From a virus, in IMG/VR virus record IMGVR_UViG_3300028392_000255, positions 1 through 26,772 of that record: a stretch of DNA of 26,772 nucleotides; one strand, 5' to 3'. Below, piece by piece: positions 25,133 to 26,772 of this stretch (position 1 is its first letter; each line of letters opens with the position of its first letter). Both the position numbers and the translations under genes were made by a program. The notes below the pieces were generated by a model, which was not told the origin of the DNA, searched no databases, and worked only from the letters and a program-made list of their open reading frames with translations.

Positions 25133-26772
25133 TAGTTACCCCTTGCTTGACCAGCGCCAGATAAAGCATTTGAAGCCGAAACATTTGTTGCGACAGAAGT
25201 TCCAAATTTAATAGCACTTACTACTTGTTGCGCAGTTGCGGCAGGATCAGTTAAATTGACTCCAGTAATTGAAATGTTGTTGGTGTAACTTGACGAACCG
25301 CCAGCGACATCTGCGCCATTGGAACCGCGAACAATAGAACCATCTGGAAGTTGCACATCTCCACTTGGCAAAAGAGTTGGAACCGTAATTGGAGTAACCG
25401 AAGGAATTTTTTCTGTTGGCATTGGCTTTTTGGTTGGTCCACTACCGCCGCCACCGGATAATTGAACTTGCCCAAGAGCGGCAAGAGCAGCGGCGACTGC
25501 GGCTATTTTTGCAAGTAGCGCATCTAGTTGTTTCATTATTTCAGCCGAAATTGCTTTAACCGATTTGTCGAAGGCTTCTTGCGCTGCTAATAAAGAAGCC
25601 GTTAAAATGTCTTGCGCTTTCTTCAAAGCAATATCTCGCGCATCGCTAGCCGCTTGCGTAGCCTTGTCCAAAGTATCCTGAGCCTTTTTCATTGCCGTAT
25701 TAAAAGAATCGTTTTCTTTATCAAGCGCAGACTGGAGCGCATTAGCGTTGTCTTTCAAGTCAAAATTAAGTTGAGCAGCAACAGTAGCAAATTGTTCTGC
25801 CAATTTTTGATCAGCAAAATGAACTCCATCATTCATTTTTGTTGCTAGATCAGTAACTCCATTTTGAGAAATAGTGTTGATTTGGTCATAAAGAGTTTTG
25901 ATTGCTGCTTGCGTTTCAGGAGAAGCTGACAATACCGACTGCGCCAGCGCATCGCCTTGTTGCGGACCCTGCGAAATAACTTCATCTATAAACGCTTGGT
26001 TATACCCCTGAGCCGAAAGCAATCCAGCATCTTTTTGGAGTTTAGTTACATCATTTAATTGTGTTTTGAGTTGGTCTTGAAGTCCAGAAGCGGTTCCCGC
26101 TCCAGCCGTAAAGAGTTTTCCTAAGTCAATTTTAGTCGCGCCTTCAAACGCGCTAGTCATTAGCCCGATAGATTGATTGATAATTGACCCTTGTTGGTCA
26201 TTAGCCTTTTGAATAAGTTGCGTAGCCTTATCAGCATATTGTTGCTGGATACTCAGCATATTTTGTTCGTGAGAAGTCTGAGCATTTTCTACGGCATTGT
26301 TATACGCTTCTTGAGCCGCGGCAACTTTATCATCGTAAGTTTGCTGAATATTTGCAACTGTTTCATCGTACTTAGTTTGCGCTGCTAATCTTTTATCATC
26401 TAAAGTCTTTTGGGCATCGGCCATTTTTGTTTGGCGTTCCAAAAGGACAGCGTTCATCTGGTCATTTAGCGTTACCGCTTGATCGTTTAACTTTTTGATT
26501 GTAGCGTTACGAGCATCAAGAGCCTTTTGTGCGGCGGCGGCGGCCTTGTTTACATCCCCAGCCGCACCTAATCCGCCAGTAATTCCAGTATCTCCACCGG
26601 CAGAAGTACCACCAGAAGTTGCCAAAACACTTCCAAGAGTAGGGAGAACAATCTTTTTATTTGCAAGACTATCAAGGCTTGACCCAAATTTGCCTACCGA
26701 AAGCGCGGCTTCGTCAATTCCTTTTCCAATAGCCTTAAACGGCGCACCGAGAACAGGGATCTTTGCAACCGT
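25132..26772 (-). CDS. Tail tape measure protein (5' end outside window)
   Basis: 547 codons visible, with the frame open to the window edge, so the true start lies beyond it; a TTG at 26625 is not a credible start. Long helical, coiled-coil sequence: repeated Q/A/K/D-rich heptads (KTLDDKRLAAQTKYDETVANIQ, ALDKENDSFNTAMKKAQDTLDK) and an Ala-rich hydrophobic helix (LLAKIAAVAAALAALGQV), then a Gly-Pro linker and a C-terminal beta/Asn-rich tail. It sets tail length and is ejected with DNA. Its place before the Dit-like gene supports the call. Confidence 0.9.
   Translation of the reverse strand, partial: TVAKIPVLGAPFKAIGKGIDEAALSVGKFGSSLDSLANKKIVLPTLGSVLATSGGTSAGGDTGITGGLGAAGDVNKAAAAAQKALDARNATIKKLNDQAVTLNDQMNAVLLERQTKMADAQKTLDDKRLAAQTKYDETVANIQQTYDDKVAAAQEAYNNAVENAQTSHEQNMLSIQQQYADKATQLIQKANDQQGSIINQSIGLMTSAFEGATKIDLGKLFTAGAGTASGLQDQLKTQLNDVTKLQKDAGLLSAQGYNQAFIDEVISQGPQQGDALAQSVLSASPETQAAIKTLYDQINTISQNGVTDLATKMNDGVHFADQKLAEQFATVAAQLNFDLKDNANALQSALDKENDSFNTAMKKAQDTLDKATQAASDARDIALKKAQDILTASLLAAQEAFDKSVKAISAEIMKQLDALLAKIAAVAAALAALGQVQLSGGGGSGPTKKPMPTEKIPSVTPITVPTLLPSGDVQLPDGSIVRGSNGADVAGGSSSYTNNISITGVNLTDPAATAQQVVSAIKFGTSVATNVSASNALSGAGQARGN

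Noticed and set aside
26191-26625. Start of the tape measure gene at the TTG at 26625
   Set aside because: The frame stays open with tape-measure-like sequence to the window edge, and the TTG has no ribosome site.

Overview
The window is a 26.8 kb piece of a tailed-phage genome (siphovirus-like: tape measure, distal tail protein, minor tail proteins, portal, terminase). It is almost entirely coding and almost entirely on the minus strand. The best host clue is a WhiB-family protein (C65, C94, C97, C103 plus a VWGG motif), a family confined to Actinobacteria and their phages. The tail, endolysin and DUF1376 genes also resemble actinophage genes. The sequence looks AT-leaning, unlike phages of high-GC soil actinomycetes, so a low-GC aquatic actinobacterium is a reasonable guess (inference only). 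No tRNA, rRNA, CRISPR array, integrase or insertion sequence was seen.

Layout, in the direction of transcription (right to left). (1) 26772-17757, late genes: tape measure (5' end outside the window), distal tail protein, tail/fibre proteins, a duplicated module of glycine-rich adhesin plus small partner, a large minor tail protein, then the lysis region (TM/coiled-coil protein, amidase endolysin, HExxE metallopeptidase-like protein, HNH protein, holin candidate). It is closed by a clear intrinsic terminator at 17705-17736. (2) 17665-15632: small HTH-like protein, DUF6378-like protein, calcineurin-like phosphoesterase, and a proteasome-beta/HslV-like Ntn hydrolase with an intact Thr1/Asp17/Lys33 triad. 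(3) 15435-15635: the only plausible plus-strand gene. (4) 15298-10077, replication/recombination operon: Zn-ribbon/OB-like protein, candidate ssDNA-associated protein, winged helix, small Zn fingers, coiled coil, Cas4-like nuclease, HTH-WhiB fusion, DUF1376 initiator-like protein carrying internal 22-bp iteron-like repeats, RusA-like resolvase. (5) 9991-8992: short operon with an LPD29-domain protein and small Zn proteins. (6) 8870 to 1: a long operon that starts with about ten very small Zn-ribbon or membrane proteins, most coupled by ATGA/TAATG overlaps. It continues through a secreted SLT protein, HNH, SSB, an HTH protein, ParB, a TET-associated-type glycosyltransferase, TerS, TerL and a portal protein with a C-terminal ParB-like domain that runs off the window edge.

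Operons 4, 5 and 6 each begin with the same 13-mer (TAGATTTCTCTTA on the minus strand) followed at once by a short hairpin and then a Shine-Dalgarno sequence, so they look like one co-regulated promoter/leader class. Genes are densely packed and translation is probably coupled throughout. Several small genes were found by reading the sequence directly, and several starts were moved to overlap-coupled ATGs. One start appears to be AUA. The most unusual items are the Ntn hydrolase, the glycosyltransferase/ParB pair beside the packaging genes, the AUA-started signal-peptide protein, the in-gene iterons, and the shared promoter-hairpin leaders.
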